64,000 nucleotides of DNA from an uncultured Lachnospiraceae bacterium (GTDB taxonomy: Bacteria; Bacillota; Clostridia; Lachnospirales; Lachnospiraceae), in the NCBI GenBank assembly GCA_947629865.1, contig CANRFJ010000008.1, positions 50,677 to 114,676 of the forward strand. The letters run 5' to 3'. This document shows positions 25,364 to 35,309 of the stretch, in pieces. The notes below the pieces were generated by a model. That model had not been told where the DNA came from. It made no database searches and saw only the letters and a list, made by a program, of their open reading frames with translations. Both the position numbers and the translations under genes were made by a program. The number at the start of each line of letters is the position of its first letter. Position 1 is the first letter of the stretch.

Positions 25364-26844
25364 CCTTTCTCAACCTCCCTTCTGGCTCTCTTGACGAAGC
25401 CAATACCGAAGCAAAGAAGAACAATTATTACCAGAAGCGCAATGATAATGCCAATATTATCTTCAAACCATTCCTTTCGGTATAACTGGTATGCTTTTGA
25501 ATAGTTTTTGGTATCCAGTTTCAACTCGAAATAATCCATTGCCTGTCTGTAATGCTTCTGGCGGAGAAGCGCACGGCCAATGCCGATGTAGGCCTGGTCA
25601 TAGTTTCCGTTTAATTTGAGGACTCTCCTCCATGTATCCGCCGATTTGTCGTACTCGCCCTGCTTGTAATAGGACAGGCCCTCGTTAATCAGCTTGCCGT
25701 ACTCCGTCAGGGTAAACTGGGTAATCGTACCGAGATTCTGGTCAACTACCAGCAGGGAGTCCTGCAAATCCTCAATGGCCGACGGGTTCATAAAGAAGCC
25801 CGCTTTGTATCCGTGCCCGCCAAAGGCATACAGCATGTTGCCCTGGAAATCATAGGCGAAAACACGTCCCTTTGTCCTGTCAAGCGCATAGTAAACGTCA
25901 TTGTCAAGACATGCAATATCGCAGAACTTCGACGGCCCCTTCAGTTCTCCGCCGTCTGTATAGCGGAGGTCTCCATAGGGATCGGTATAACCGTTCCGAA
26001 CCAGAATATCCGTACCCTTTACATTCAGCTTACGGATTGGGCTCGCCGCCTCTACCTCGCCCTCAAAGACGCTGATTGTCGCATATATGAAGCCCTCTGA
26101 GTCCAGACAGAGATTGGAATACTCCGTCGGAACGAACTGAACCATCTGTTCTCTCTGTTCCTTGGTAGCAACCAGCTTCCACAGATATGTGAGGAAGTCA
26201 TAGGTTACTTCACTGGCTCCCACATAGCCGGTAAATGCTCCCTGGGAGTCAAATTCCATAAAGCCTTTGTTTACGTTTTTTACCTGGGCAAAAATACGCT
26301 TTGAATTGTCCACTACGATCTTCTCCGGAAGGAAGGACTCCTGCTCATAGGTCTGATCGTCCGGACGGCCAATGGTTTTTACCAGCTTTCTGCTGCTGTC
26401 CAGATGAACAATTTTGTCATTGCCGGTATCGGCAATATATACCTCGCCTTCTTTTGTCACATAACAGTCCTCTGGCGTCTTTAATTTCACTTTATTGCCC
26501 TGCTGGTCTGTGTATTCGGAAATCTCATCTACATATTTGAATGTGTCGTTCTGATATGTAAAATGAACGATCCGGTTATTGCCAGTATCCACCACATAAG
26601 TCTCCGTGCCTGTCACATAGAGGCCCTGCGGATCTTTGAAATTGCCGCATGGATAATCGGAGCCTGTGATCGTGCGCGTCACAGAATATGCATCCGGCGA
26701 TTCTCTGTCCATGCCCCAGCAATCATAGGTATATGTGTAATGATTGCCGTCGGTGCTGTTTGCCAGAGATTCCACGCTGCCTGCAAGGAGGGATACAACG
26801 AGCAACAACGCAAATACAGAAGTAAATCGCTTGAATAATCTCAT
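25360..26844 (-). CDS. Secreted, membrane-anchored NHL beta-propeller/TPR protein
   Basis: A 494-residue protein: signal sequence (about 1-28), NHL-type propeller blades (PQGLYVTGTETYVVDTGNNR, PEDCYVTKEGEVYIADTGND, PEKIVVDNSKRIFAQVKNVN), a short TPR region (LSYYKQGEYDKSADTWRRVL, ALLRQKHYRQAMDYFELKLD) and a C-terminal transmembrane helix (IIIALLVIIVLLCFGIGFV) followed by a basic tail. The predicted outside-facing propeller plus TPR suggests a scaffold or ligand-contact protein. The gene is 16 bp from the upstream permease gene. It is not an enzyme of known type. Confidence 0.78.
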   Translation of the reverse strand: MRLFKRFTSVFALLLVVSLLAGSVESLANSTDGNHYTYTYDCWGMDRESPDAYSVTRTITGSDYPCGNFKDPQGLYVTGTETYVVDTGNNRIVHFTYQNDTFKYVDEISEYTDQQGNKVKLKTPEDCYVTKEGEVYIADTGNDKIVHLDSSRKLVKTIGRPDDQTYEQESFLPEKIVVDNSKRIFAQVKNVNKGFMEFDSQGAFTGYVGASEVTYDFLTYLWKLVATKEQREQMVQFVPTEYSNLCLDSEGFIYATISVFEGEVEAASPIRKLNVKGTDILVRNGYTDPYGDLRYTDGGELKGPSKFCDIACLDNDVYYALDRTKGRVFAYDFQGNMLYAFGGHGYKAGFFMNPSAIEDLQDSLLVVDQNLGTITQFTLTEYGKLINEGLSYYKQGEYDKSADTWRRVLKLNGNYDQAYIGIGRALLRQKHYRQAMDYFELKLDTKNYSKAYQLYRKEWFEDNIGIIIALLVIIVLLCFGIGFVKRARREVEKG

Positions 26845-26860
26845 TTCCTTTCCTCCTTTA

Positions 26861-27724
26861 CTATTCTTTAATACCAGAACTTGCCATGGTCTCCAGAATA
26901 TTACTCTCTGCCAGAACGAATATGATGATTGGTACCATCATGACAATCATGGTGGCCGCCGAGCCGACGCCGGCACGCGATACACCACCCTGCATAATCT
27001 GCTGGAGCGCATATGGAAGCATCTTGTATTCCTCGGAATAAATATAAACCTGACCTTTCTGGTTCCACAGATTCTGTACCGAGAAAATGGTTACTGTCAG
27101 CCATGCCGGCTTAACGTTCGGCATTACAATCTGGAGAAATATCCTTCCCTCTTTTGCACCGTCGATCTTCGCCGCCTCAAGCAGCGCATCCGGTATCTGC
27201 TCCATAAACTGCTTCATCAGGAACAGTCCCATCGGCAGCGCCATGCCCGGCACAATCAGCGCCAGATAGGTATCTACCCAGCCGAGGCCCGTCAGCACCA
27301 GATACGTCGGTATCATCAGCACATAGGCATTGAACATGATGGCTGCCTGAATGGTCTTAAATATGGTACGGCTTCCGGGAAAAGTATATTTTGCCAGCAC
27401 ATAGGCTGCCATGGAGCCGATAATCAGGTGTCCGCCCGTACCCACCACGGTGACGAGCACTGTGTTGAATACATAACGGGTGAACGGCACATAGGAGCTG
27501 GACATTACTACCAGCAAATCCTGAAAGTTGTTAAACGTAGGATTTTTTACAAAAAATCTCGGCGGATAAAGATAAATCTCATCCAGTGGTTTAAATGCAC
27601 TACTAATCGAATATACAAGCGGCATAACAAAGAACAGGCCGAACAGGATAAGCAGTATGTAGATACAGATATCACCACCAAGAGAACGATTTGGTTTTCT
27701 CTTTTTAATTTTAATGAATTTCAT
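26861..27724 (-). CDS. ABC sugar permease, MalG type (second importer)
   Basis: Permease of 287 residues, six predicted spans, EAA loop IPDALLEAAKIDGAKEGRIF. It pairs with the permease at 27741-28676 and with the giant binding protein. Differences in sequence and length from the 20189 permease show two distinct importers in one gene run. GGAGG-like sites precede the ATG. Confidence 0.9.
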   Translation of the reverse strand: MKFIKIKKRKPNRSLGGDICIYILLILFGLFFVMPLVYSISSAFKPLDEIYLYPPRFFVKNPTFNNFQDLLVVMSSSYVPFTRYVFNTVLVTVVGTGGHLIIGSMAAYVLAKYTFPGSRTIFKTIQAAIMFNAYVLMIPTYLVLTGLGWVDTYLALIVPGMALPMGLFLMKQFMEQIPDALLEAAKIDGAKEGRIFLQIVMPNVKPAWLTVTIFSVQNLWNQKGQVYIYSEEYKMLPYALQQIMQGGVSRAGVGSAATMIVMMVPIIIFVLAESNILETMASSGIKE

Positions 27725-27740
27725 CGTGACATACCTCCTA

Positions 27741-28676
27741 TCAAGTTCCTACTTTGCTCAGCGCTGCCTGTATCGCCTTGTTCAACAAGAGCATAACCAC
27801 AAACAATACAGTTGCGATTGCCGAGGCGTACCCCATCTCAAAACGGGTGGTACCATAGTCGATCAGATGGGTGACTACCGTTCGGGCCGCATAGTCCGTA
27901 CTTGGGAAGCCGCACAGCGCCATGGTGACGTCGGCGACGCCGAAGGACTGTGTGATTGCCATAACGGCGCCGAACAGGAGCATCGGCTTCATGTTGGGCA
28001 GGGTGATGTACCACAGCTCCTGCCAGCGGTTTTTCACACCGTCCACATAGCCGGCCTCAAACTGCGAGGCGTCGATACCGGTAAGACCTGCGACGAAGGA
28101 CAGGAAGCCCTGGCCGAGACTCATCCAGAGGACGATGATTATGACCACATTCATCATGTAATTGGTATCGGTGAGCCACAAGACAGGCTCGCTGATAATA
28201 CCAAATTTGATTAAAAACGAGTTTACATAGCCGTATGCGTCTCCACTGAACAGAATAGACCATACCAGATAGGCCTGGCCGGAAATGGTCGGCGCATAGA
28301 ACACCAGCACGGCAAAGGCACGTATATACCGCGGCAGCTCGTTGATGAACCAGGCGAACAAAAACGCCATGATATATCCCAACGGGCCGGTAATGGCCGC
28401 CAGCAGGAAGGTGTTCTTTACGGCAATAAGGAAAATGTCATCTGCCAACAGCAGATTGATGTAATTTTCCAGGCCCACAAACTTTGCCGGCTCCAACACA
28501 TTGAAGTAAGTAAAACTGTAAAATACCGACATCGCTACGGGCAAAATGTAAAATGCAGTAAATACAATCATGTAAGGAAGCAGAAACAGGTAGCACGTCT
28601 TGGACATCTTTGCCTTTTTCCATGCAATTTTGGCATTCCGCTTCTTAATCTGCAAATATTTTCCCAGAAATTCCAT
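27741..28676 (-). CDS. ABC sugar permease, MalF type (second importer)
   Basis: Permease of 311 residues with a long basic N-terminus, six spans and the EAA-like loop DASQFEAGYVDGVKNRWQEL, in which the usual EAA alanines are changed (FEAGYVDG). The gene lies between the giant binding protein (16 bp) and its MalG-type partner (16 bp). The altered EAA motif may still contact a shared ATPase. Confidence 0.88.
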   Translation of the reverse strand: MEFLGKYLQIKKRNAKIAWKKAKMSKTCYLFLLPYMIVFTAFYILPVAMSVFYSFTYFNVLEPAKFVGLENYINLLLADDIFLIAVKNTFLLAAITGPLGYIMAFLFAWFINELPRYIRAFAVLVFYAPTISGQAYLVWSILFSGDAYGYVNSFLIKFGIISEPVLWLTDTNYMMNVVIIIVLWMSLGQGFLSFVAGLTGIDASQFEAGYVDGVKNRWQELWYITLPNMKPMLLFGAVMAITQSFGVADVTMALCGFPSTDYAARTVVTHLIDYGTTRFEMGYASAIATVLFVVMLLLNKAIQAALSKVGT

Positions 28677-28692
28677 GTTTCCTCTCCTCTCT

Positions 28693-31600
28693 TTATTCTA
28701 GTTTTCCCTGCGCCTGCGAAACGCTTTCTGTCGTGTCCTCATCCTCCGCTTCCTCCGGCAGGGTTGGAAGCCCAAACTCTTTCCGCTTGTTCGTCAGCTC
28801 CTCGTCGATAGTCCGCTTGTAGTCCAGGATGGTCTCGCGCGGATCCTCGTTGTTGTTCATGACGTTGCGGATCGCATTGGTTATGTGGCGGGAAGCGTAA
28901 TATCCGCCGGCAACCTCCGGCAGGCCGAACGCCTCTTTCCACTGCTCTTTCAGTGCACTGGATTCCTTCCTGCTCCAGGAGAGCGTGTCAAAGGTCACGC
29001 GGTTGGCCGTTGCGTAACGGGCCGAAGCGCCCATGACCGCCTCCAGCTCGCTGGCGAACTTGGCCTGAACCTCTGAACTTGCCCACCACTTCAGGAATTC
29101 CCAACTCTTGTCTTTCTTGTTGCGCTGCTCGGCGCCGCGGAGCATCATCGCACAGGTGCCCCAGGACTGCGTCGCACGGTTTAACGTCCCGTCTTCCTGC
29201 TTTACGCCCGGAAGCAGTCCGAAATCCCAGAGACCTTTGATCTCCGGCGCGAATACGGCCAGCGTATTGAAGTTATTGTAGTCCGCCACACCAATCGGCA
29301 TCTCGCCGCTGCGGAAGCGGTTTACGAAGTCATACTGCTTTTCCAGTTTGTAGTTGGTAAAGAGTTTGGTGTAGAACTCAAAGGCCTCAATCGCTTTCGG
29401 CTCTCCAATCATACTCTCCATGCCGTCGTCGTCGTACAGCCTTCCGCCTCTCTGATACAGCTGTGCATAGTAGTTTGCCAGGTCGGGGTTGGTTGTATTA
29501 CCGATTTTACGCTCTACAGACGGAACGGCAAATGTCATACTGTTTTTCTGAAGGATTGGCAGAATTTCCAATACATCGTCCCATGTATTTACATCTTTCT
29601 TCACATCGATTCCAAGGTCGCCCATTATATCGGTGCGGTAGAACAATACATTGTAGTTCTGCGTCTCCGGCAGCGCATACAGGCCGCCGTTAAATTTATA
29701 GGACTCATAGGAGCTCTCATAATATTCTGAGAGAACATCATCTAATTCCGTACCGAACTCTTTCAAATCCACTACCGCGTTGCGCAGCGCATAGTTTACC
29801 GGCTCCGACTGCGCGATGCAGATTCCCACATCCGGCCCGTTTCCGGACATAACCGCCGGAAGCATAACGTTCAAACTGTTCGACGACACGGTGTTGGCCG
29901 AGTCAATCAGTTTGACGTTTACATTGATTCCGCTCTCCGGCGTGAACATCTGATCCACCATGTTCTTGAGAATCACACTTTGGTCACGGCCCGCCGTAAT
30001 CCACACGTCGATCACATTCGGATCATCGGAATCATATACATTACCCAGCGCAGAGGAGTCGCTCAGGAAAGAATTGATAAAGAGCTTGCACTCATGCACA
30101 ACCCTGTCAAATCCTGTCTCATTCACCTCCGGAAGGCTCTCACTGGCATCTGCCAGCACAATGTAGTCAATGTCGAGAGCCGTTGCGCTCAGGTTGTTGA
30201 TGGAGGTACCGAGGGAAGAAATATTCTCCTTGAAGTTGGAGAGGGTATTCGGAATCTTATCCGGATCATCCACAAAGGTTTCCATCTGTCCTGCCAGCGT
30301 CTGTGCCACGGAAATCTCTCCGCCCTTCTCACCGGTGTAGGCAACCACGTCGTCTACGAGTTTGTACAGTCTCTTGGACTCTGCGTCCATGGCCTCGATG
30401 ACTTCCGGATACACCTTGTCAATCTGATAGTCGCGGAACTCATCCGGCTCCGTACCGGTCAGCACCAAAATGGTCCGGTACATCTTGTTCATATTAAACA
30501 CGCTGTCCGACAGCTCTGACAGGTACTGCCCCAGATCTCCCAGCGTAACCTTCATGCGGATCGTGTGGCTGCCAGCTGTCAGATGGAATTTGTACGCCTC
30601 GCCCTTCTCGTTCTGCAGGCAGTTCAAAGACCATGTATTGCTGTAGCCAAAACGAATCTGTGAGACCTCCTGGAACGGTATCTCGCCATCGATATACAGG
30701 GAGCGGTTCGCAATGTAACCGCGGTTATATCCCTGGCGTCCCTTGATGCCGATTACATAGTCGCCCTCGGCCGGAACCTCCATATCCCACTCGATCCAGT
30801 CGTTTGTTACCTTCCAGTTGGTACCGCCGGTCATGTCGAGCACCTGCTTATCGGTGTTGTCCTGTGTCACCTGGCCGTCCGCCTGGACATATTCCGTGTC
30901 GCCGCTGGTGCGGTCATAGGAGGCGTACAGGGACGGTGAAGAACGTCTCTTGGCCGTCTCTCCCTGAATCTTCTGCACATAACCCGCTTCCACACTGTTG
31001 GCCTTGCCGTCGTTGGCCTTCCGGTACTCCTCGTAACTCGGAGTAGGCGCTTTGTTTGCAATCACAAACTTACGGATCACCAGCTTCTCGTTGACACCTG
31101 TGAGACGGACTGTGTTCCTACCTTTGTTGAACCAGAAGCGATACGGTTCTACCTCATATCCGGTCGCGTCCTCAAAATAAGTCGTCATCCATGTGCGCGC
31201 CGGATCCTCAATCTGGGTGGCGCGGATCTCGTTGCCCTGATTATCCTGCTTCGACTCTCCCTCGTCCGTATATACACGGTTGAAGGAAATAGCGTCTGCG
31301 CCGCCAAACGGAACCTCGCCATTAATCTCAACTTTGGACTCAATCGTGATGCCGCGGTCGTCCTCGTCCGTCGTCGGATAGTACTCCGCATACATATTGT
31401 AGTAGCCTGCTTCTTTGATATTTACCTCAAATTCCGCATAGCCCTCCTCTCCAATCTGCAGCGCATCGGACTTATCCCCGTCCGGCCCCACGTCACTTCT
31501 TTTGGAAGCGCCTTCGCCTTTACTGTAGCCGAGAACATCTACATCATAGGTATTGCCTTCCGCGGGCGGGGTGACATCTTCATGGGATTCTATGTACTTC

Positions 31601-31779
31601 GCATAGGTGTCGCTGCGCCCATAGTCATCCTGTGAAGCGCTGAAATCCACGCCCTCATACTTGTCGGAGTTGTCGCTCGCCGACGATCCCTTAAGCTGGA
31701 AAAACAGTATAATCGCTGCCAGAACAACAACAACTATAAGGAATGTCCGCAAGCCTTTTTTCTTAATCAACTTAGACAT
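28693..31779 (-). CDS. Giant membrane-anchored sugar-binding protein with carbohydrate-binding-like domains
   Basis: A 1028-residue protein, more than twice the usual binding-protein size. It has an N-terminal membrane anchor (LRTFLIVVVVLAAIILFF) without lipobox and two beta-sandwich-like segments at roughly residues 75-240 and 260-430 (GEEGYAEFEVNIKEAGYYNM and AEGDYVIGIKGRQGYNRGYI). A helical linker follows, then a family 1 solute-binding domain from about 600 (VIDVWITAGRDQSVILKNMV, WEFLKWWASSEVQAKFA). The anchored binding domains suggest capture of a polymer or long oligosaccharide. ATG 31779 is preceded by GGAG at 12 bases; GTG 31788 is an alternative. It is the first gene of the minus-strand operon. 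Confidence 0.82.
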   Translation of the reverse strand: MSKLIKKKGLRTFLIVVVVLAAIILFFQLKGSSASDNSDKYEGVDFSASQDDYGRSDTYAKYIESHEDVTPPAEGNTYDVDVLGYSKGEGASKRSDVGPDGDKSDALQIGEEGYAEFEVNIKEAGYYNMYAEYYPTTDEDDRGITIESKVEINGEVPFGGADAISFNRVYTDEGESKQDNQGNEIRATQIEDPARTWMTTYFEDATGYEVEPYRFWFNKGRNTVRLTGVNEKLVIRKFVIANKAPTPSYEEYRKANDGKANSVEAGYVQKIQGETAKRRSSPSLYASYDRTSGDTEYVQADGQVTQDNTDKQVLDMTGGTNWKVTNDWIEWDMEVPAEGDYVIGIKGRQGYNRGYIANRSLYIDGEIPFQEVSQIRFGYSNTWSLNCLQNEKGEAYKFHLTAGSHTIRMKVTLGDLGQYLSELSDSVFNMNKMYRTILVLTGTEPDEFRDYQIDKVYPEVIEAMDAESKRLYKLVDDVVAYTGEKGGEISVAQTLAGQMETFVDDPDKIPNTLSNFKENISSLGTSINNLSATALDIDYIVLADASESLPEVNETGFDRVVHECKLFINSFLSDSSALGNVYDSDDPNVIDVWITAGRDQSVILKNMVDQMFTPESGINVNVKLIDSANTVSSNSLNVMLPAVMSGNGPDVGICIAQSEPVNYALRNAVVDLKEFGTELDDVLSEYYESSYESYKFNGGLYALPETQNYNVLFYRTDIMGDLGIDVKKDVNTWDDVLEILPILQKNSMTFAVPSVERKIGNTTNPDLANYYAQLYQRGGRLYDDDGMESMIGEPKAIEAFEFYTKLFTNYKLEKQYDFVNRFRSGEMPIGVADYNNFNTLAVFAPEIKGLWDFGLLPGVKQEDGTLNRATQSWGTCAMMLRGAEQRNKKDKSWEFLKWWASSEVQAKFASELEAVMGASARYATANRVTFDTLSWSRKESSALKEQWKEAFGLPEVAGGYYASRHITNAIRNVMNNNEDPRETILDYKRTIDEELTNKRKEFGLPTLPEEAEDEDTTESVSQAQGKLE

Positions 31780-31868
31780 AGCTGTCACAATCTCCTTTCG
31801 TCCTTTCTCTTTTTTTATGCAGTTCGCCAAAAAGAAACTCCCCTGACAATCCACACATTTAACTTTTT

Positions 31869-31924
31869 GTATAATTTGCATACAGTTTACCATAAATTAT
31901 AGCACCTCTTTTGTAACATGTCTA
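31869..31924 (-). promoter_or_regulatory. Promoter of the giant binding-protein operon with operator-like motif
   Basis: TAGACA (31919-31924), a 17-bp spacer and a perfect TATAAT (31896-31901) on the minus strand. Twelve bases downstream lies GTATGCAAATTATAC (31869-31883), near the start point. The same GTATGCAAA...ATAC motif recurs at 32027-32040 in front of the divergent GH43 gene. Confidence 0.65.
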
Positions 31925-32017
31925 CAGTTTTTTCCACATTTTTTATGAAAAACGACGAAAAAATACCTTGTTTTTTGGCAATTTATCTTTTCTATTTACT
32001 TTTTTTCTTTATTATAT

Positions 32018-32040
32018 TAAAATTATGTATGCAAAAATAC
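32018..32040 (+). promoter_or_regulatory. Possible GH43 promoter region and shared operator-like motif
   Basis: GTATGCAAAAATAC (32027-32040) matches the motif at 31869-31883 on the other strand. A TAAAAT (32018-32023) with TTTACT 17 bp upstream (31995-32000) is the best -10/-35 pair, though the AT-rich stretch allows others. The motif would overlap the transcription start. Confidence 0.45.
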
Positions 32041-32064
32041 TAAATTCCGGATAAGGAGGACATT

Positions 32065-33630
32065 ATGCCCAGTAAAACAACAAATACCAATCCAATACTG
32101 CCGGGGTTTTATCCCGATCCGTCCATATGCCGTGTGGGAGAGGACTACTATCTGGTCACTTCCACCTTTGCTTATTTCCCCGGCGTGCCGATTTTTCACA
32201 GCCGGGATCTGATTCACTGGAACCAGATCGGAAATATCCTGAACCGCAAAAGCCAGCTCCCGTTGGACGGAACGGAGACAAGCGAGGGAATTTTTGCCCC
32301 GACTCTCCGCTATCACGACGGTACTTTTTATATGATTACAACCAATGTCTCTGCGAACAATCCACTGGGGAATTTTATTGTGACCGCTACCGATCCGGCC
32401 GGCCCATGGTCGGAACCGTACCCGCTCGGCTCCGAGGGAATCGATCCCTCCCTGTTCTTTGACGACGACGGGAAATGCTACTACTGCGGGACGAGAGACC
32501 GCCGGGAGGGCGCCCGGTATTTTGGCGACAATGAGATTTATATACAGGAACTGGATCTGTCCTCCATGAAACTTGTGGGAAAGAGTTATGCGGCATGGCA
32601 CGGTGCGCTGCGAAATGTAGAATGGCCGGAAGGGCCGCACATTTATAAGAAGGACGGCTGGTACTACCTGATGATCTCCGAGGCGGGAACCGGACACAAC
32701 CACGCCGTTTCCGTGGCCCGCAGCAAAAGCCTCACGGAGCCGTTTGAGGGGCACCGAGGCAACCCAATCTTAACCCACCGCCACCTCGGCCACTCCTACC
32801 CCATTGTCAACGTGGGACACCCTGACATCGTGGAGACACAGAACGGCGAGTGGTGGATGGTATGCCTCGCCTCGCGGACGGCCGGTGGATATTACCGCAA
32901 TCTCGGCCGGGAGACCTATCTGGTTCCCATGGTCTGGGAAGACGGATGGCCGGTTGTCAACCCCGGAAAGGGAATCGTGGAGGACACCGTCATGTCGCCG
33001 GAACTGCCGGTGGGAGGCGTGGACAACGTACCGGCCAAAGAGGATTTTGACTGTCCGGATCTCCCAATGAACTTTATGTTTATCCGCAACCCGAAGGAGC
33101 AGAACTACTCTCTCTCCGAGCGGCCGGGATATCTCCGCCTGAAGCTGGATCCGGATACAATATCCTCCCGCGGCAATCCAAGTTATGTGTGCCGCCGCCA
33201 GCTGGCCTTTGACTTCACCGCCAAAACGGCTGTCTCTTTTGAACCGCAGGCGGAAAATGAACAGGCCGGCCTGGTAATCTACCAGAGCCAGTCCTATAAT
33301 TACCAGTTTTTGGTGGGCAAAAAGAAAAATAAGACGGCGCTGTTTCTCGTGCGGACTTACAAGGACGAAGAAGAAGTCATCGCACAGGCTCTGTTGGACA
33401 ATTTTTATCCGGAGATTATTCTCCGGATAACACAGAAAGAACAGGAATTGATTTTCAGTTTCAGCACCGATGATAGGATGTTTAGGACGCTGGCCGACCA
33501 TGTGGACGCACGGATGCTCAGCACCGATGTGGCCGGCGGTTTTGTGGGAACCACCATCGGCATCTATGCCACGTCCAATGGAAAGGAAAGCGATACGGCG
33601 GCTGACTTTGACTACATGACATATAAGTGA
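32065..33630 (+). CDS. GH43 beta-xylosidase / alpha-L-arabinofuranosidase
   Basis: Intracellular exo-enzyme of 521 residues with no signal peptide. The GH43 catalytic acids are visible: Asp18 in FYPDPS, Asp127 in EGIDPS and Glu189 in WPEGPH. A C-terminal beta-sandwich domain (about 330-521) is typical of the XynB-type group that cuts xylobiose and longer xylo-oligosaccharides, sometimes with arabinofuranosidase activity. The start follows GGAGGACATT. It is divergent from the giant binding-protein operon, and a shared operator-like motif suggests joint control. Confidence 0.92.
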   Translation: MPSKTTNTNPILPGFYPDPSICRVGEDYYLVTSTFAYFPGVPIFHSRDLIHWNQIGNILNRKSQLPLDGTETSEGIFAPTLRYHDGTFYMITTNVSANNPLGNFIVTATDPAGPWSEPYPLGSEGIDPSLFFDDDGKCYYCGTRDRREGARYFGDNEIYIQELDLSSMKLVGKSYAAWHGALRNVEWPEGPHIYKKDGWYYLMISEAGTGHNHAVSVARSKSLTEPFEGHRGNPILTHRHLGHSYPIVNVGHPDIVETQNGEWWMVCLASRTAGGYYRNLGRETYLVPMVWEDGWPVVNPGKGIVEDTVMSPELPVGGVDNVPAKEDFDCPDLPMNFMFIRNPKEQNYSLSERPGYLRLKLDPDTISSRGNPSYVCRRQLAFDFTAKTAVSFEPQAENEQAGLVIYQSQSYNYQFLVGKKKNKTALFLVRTYKDEEEVIAQALLDNFYPEIILRITQKEQELIFSFSTDDRMFRTLADHVDARMLSTDVAGGFVGTTIGIYATSNGKESDTAADFDYMTYK

Positions 33631-33673
33631 TCCGGCTGCCCCTAAGGGCGCTGCCGGTCATGCTCATGTACCC

Positions 33674-34420
33674 TCACCGGCCCTCCAGCCGCAGGATTTC
33701 CTTTTTCAGGCGCTTCATTATTTTCTTCTCCAGGCGGGATATGTAACTCTGGGAGATCCCCAGCCGGTCGGCCACCTCCTTCTGAGTCAGTTCCCGCCCC
33801 TGGACGTCTCCCAATCCGAAGCGGAGACGGATAATTTTCTGCTCGCGCTCGCTGAGCGTCTCCAGCGCCTTGCGCAGAAGTTTTCTGTCCACCTCCCGCT
33901 CGATATCCCTGTATATGATATCCTCGCTGGTGCCGAGGATATCCGACAACAGGAGCTCGTTGCCGTCCCAGTCCACATTCAGCGGCTCGTCGATGGACAC
34001 CTCCATTTTCGTCTTGTTGTTCCGGCGCAGATACATCAGAATTTCATTTTCTATGCAGCGGGAGGCGTAGGTAGCCAGTTTGATATTCTTACCCGGATTA
34101 AATGTATTGATGGCCTTCATCAGCCCTATGGTTCCTATGGAGATCAGATCCTCCACCCCCACTCCCGTGTTGTCAAATTTTTTCGCTATGTAAACTACCA
34201 GCCGCAGATTATGTTCCACCAGCATGTTTCTTGCCTTCTCGTCTTCCTCCTCCCCCAGACATTCGATACATGCGGCCTCCTCGCCCGGCTCCAGCGGCGC
34301 CGGCAGGATCTCCGCGCCTCCTATGTAGTGAATGTCGCTTCCCTGATGAAACAGCACGTTTCTCCAATCCTGTATCATGCGGAACTGAAACCGGTTTGGC
34401 ATGGATATTCTGAGTAGCAT
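33674..34420 (-). CDS. sigE: Sigma-E, mother-cell sporulation sigma factor (pro-form)
   Basis: Sigma-E is made inactive and freed by SpoIIGA cleavage. The 248-residue protein has an extra N-terminal pro-sequence before [13 protein letters not shown], then region 2 (LIERN-like [39 protein letters not shown]) and region 4 ([37 protein letters not shown]). The segments [20 protein letters not shown] and YLRRNNK are near-identical to Bacillus sigma-E from memory. It is 19 bp downstream of spoIIGA, as in the classic spoIIG operon. Confidence 0.95.
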   Translation of the reverse strand: MLLRISMPNRFQFRMIQDWRNVLFHQGSDIHYIGGAEILPAPLEPGEEAACIECLGEEEDEKARNMLVEHNLRLVVYIAKKFDNTGVGVEDLISIGTIGLMKAINTFNPGKNIKLATYASRCIENEILMYLRRNNKTKMEVSIDEPLNVDWDGNELLLSDILGTSEDIIYRDIEREVDRKLLRKALETLSEREQKIIRLRFGLGDVQGRELTQKEVADRLGISQSYISRLEKKIMKRLKKEILRLEGR

Positions 34421-34439
34421 AGTGTAATCCCTCCTGATC

Positions 34440-35240
34440 TTATTCGTATTTTATCAACATATCCGGATGCAGAATAAGCTCGTATTCCCCATCGGCCGAT
34501 ACATAACTGTCACAAATCGCAATCCAGGGTTTTTCCTGTCTGCGCCACTTTCCTCCCTCCCTGACCTCCAGGCACTCCGCCTGAAAAGCGGGAAGCACTC
34601 CCTGCTCCTCCCCGATGGAGTGGTAGGGAATATAGCGGAATACCGGCATGTCGTCTTCCTTTAACAGCCTCCGGACAAGATCCCGTCCGCCGATTGCCAC
34701 CGGCCGGTGGCTGATTGGTTCCGTGAGCTGGTTTCCCGTATCCATCAGTCCGTTTCCCCTCACACTTTGTCCCCCATAGCGCAGGCAGATGGGAAAATAG
34801 CGCTCCGCCCTCTCCCGCCAGCGCGAGCCGAGAGGAACCAGCCGGTACACAAGCGCAAGCGCCGCTCCGGAACCGGCCAGCAGAAGCGCTCCCCCGCCCC
34901 ATTTTCCCAGCGCGCCCTGAAGCTGCACTAAAAATCCCGCCAGCACAAAAGCGCTCAGGTAAAATATCACCATATTCCGGACAAAGGCTCCCGGTGTGGT
35001 CTTCCCAAAGGCCAGCCGGATGATAAAGGCGCTCCCCAGAAGATATAAGGGCATGGACAGCCAGGGACAGCGGTGGACGCCGGAGACCAGAAACAGCGCC
35101 GACAGGACGCCCCCCACCGCCGCCGCCGACAGGAGACGCCGCAGCCTTATCTCCCTCCGCTGAAAAAAACTCTCCAACATCAGAACGACAAAATTCATTC
35201 CCAGATTGATCACCAAAAATACATCGAGATAAATCTTCAT
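34440..35240 (-). CDS. spoIIGA: SpoIIGA, sporulation sigma-E processing aspartic peptidase
   Basis: A membrane protease that cleaves pro-sigma-E upon a forespore signal. The 266-residue protein has about five N-terminal spans (residues 1-130) and a C-terminal peptidase domain with the aspartic active-site motif [11 protein letters not shown] (Asp167). The hallmark order spoIIGA-sigE is present. It is preceded by a promoter with the long spacer and Spo0A-box-like sites expected of spoIIG. Confidence 0.93.
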   Translation of the reverse strand: MKIYLDVFLVINLGMNFVVLMLESFFQRREIRLRRLLSAAAVGGVLSALFLVSGVHRCPWLSMPLYLLGSAFIIRLAFGKTTPGAFVRNMVIFYLSAFVLAGFLVQLQGALGKWGGGALLLAGSGAALALVYRLVPLGSRWRERAERYFPICLRYGGQSVRGNGLMDTGNQLTEPISHRPVAIGGRDLVRRLLKEDDMPVFRYIPYHSIGEEQGVLPAFQAECLEVREGGKWRRQEKPWIAICDSYVSADGEYELILHPDMLIKYE

Positions 35241-35309
35241 GCGCTCCCTCTCTCCGGCCTCCAGGCAGCGTCCCCATCAGAGCGCCGCCGTTTTCTTTTC
35301 CATGTCCCC

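Noticed and set aside
33674..34420. Sigma-K rather than sigma-E
   Set aside because: spoIIGA lies directly upstream and the region [20 protein letters not shown] is sigma-E-like.
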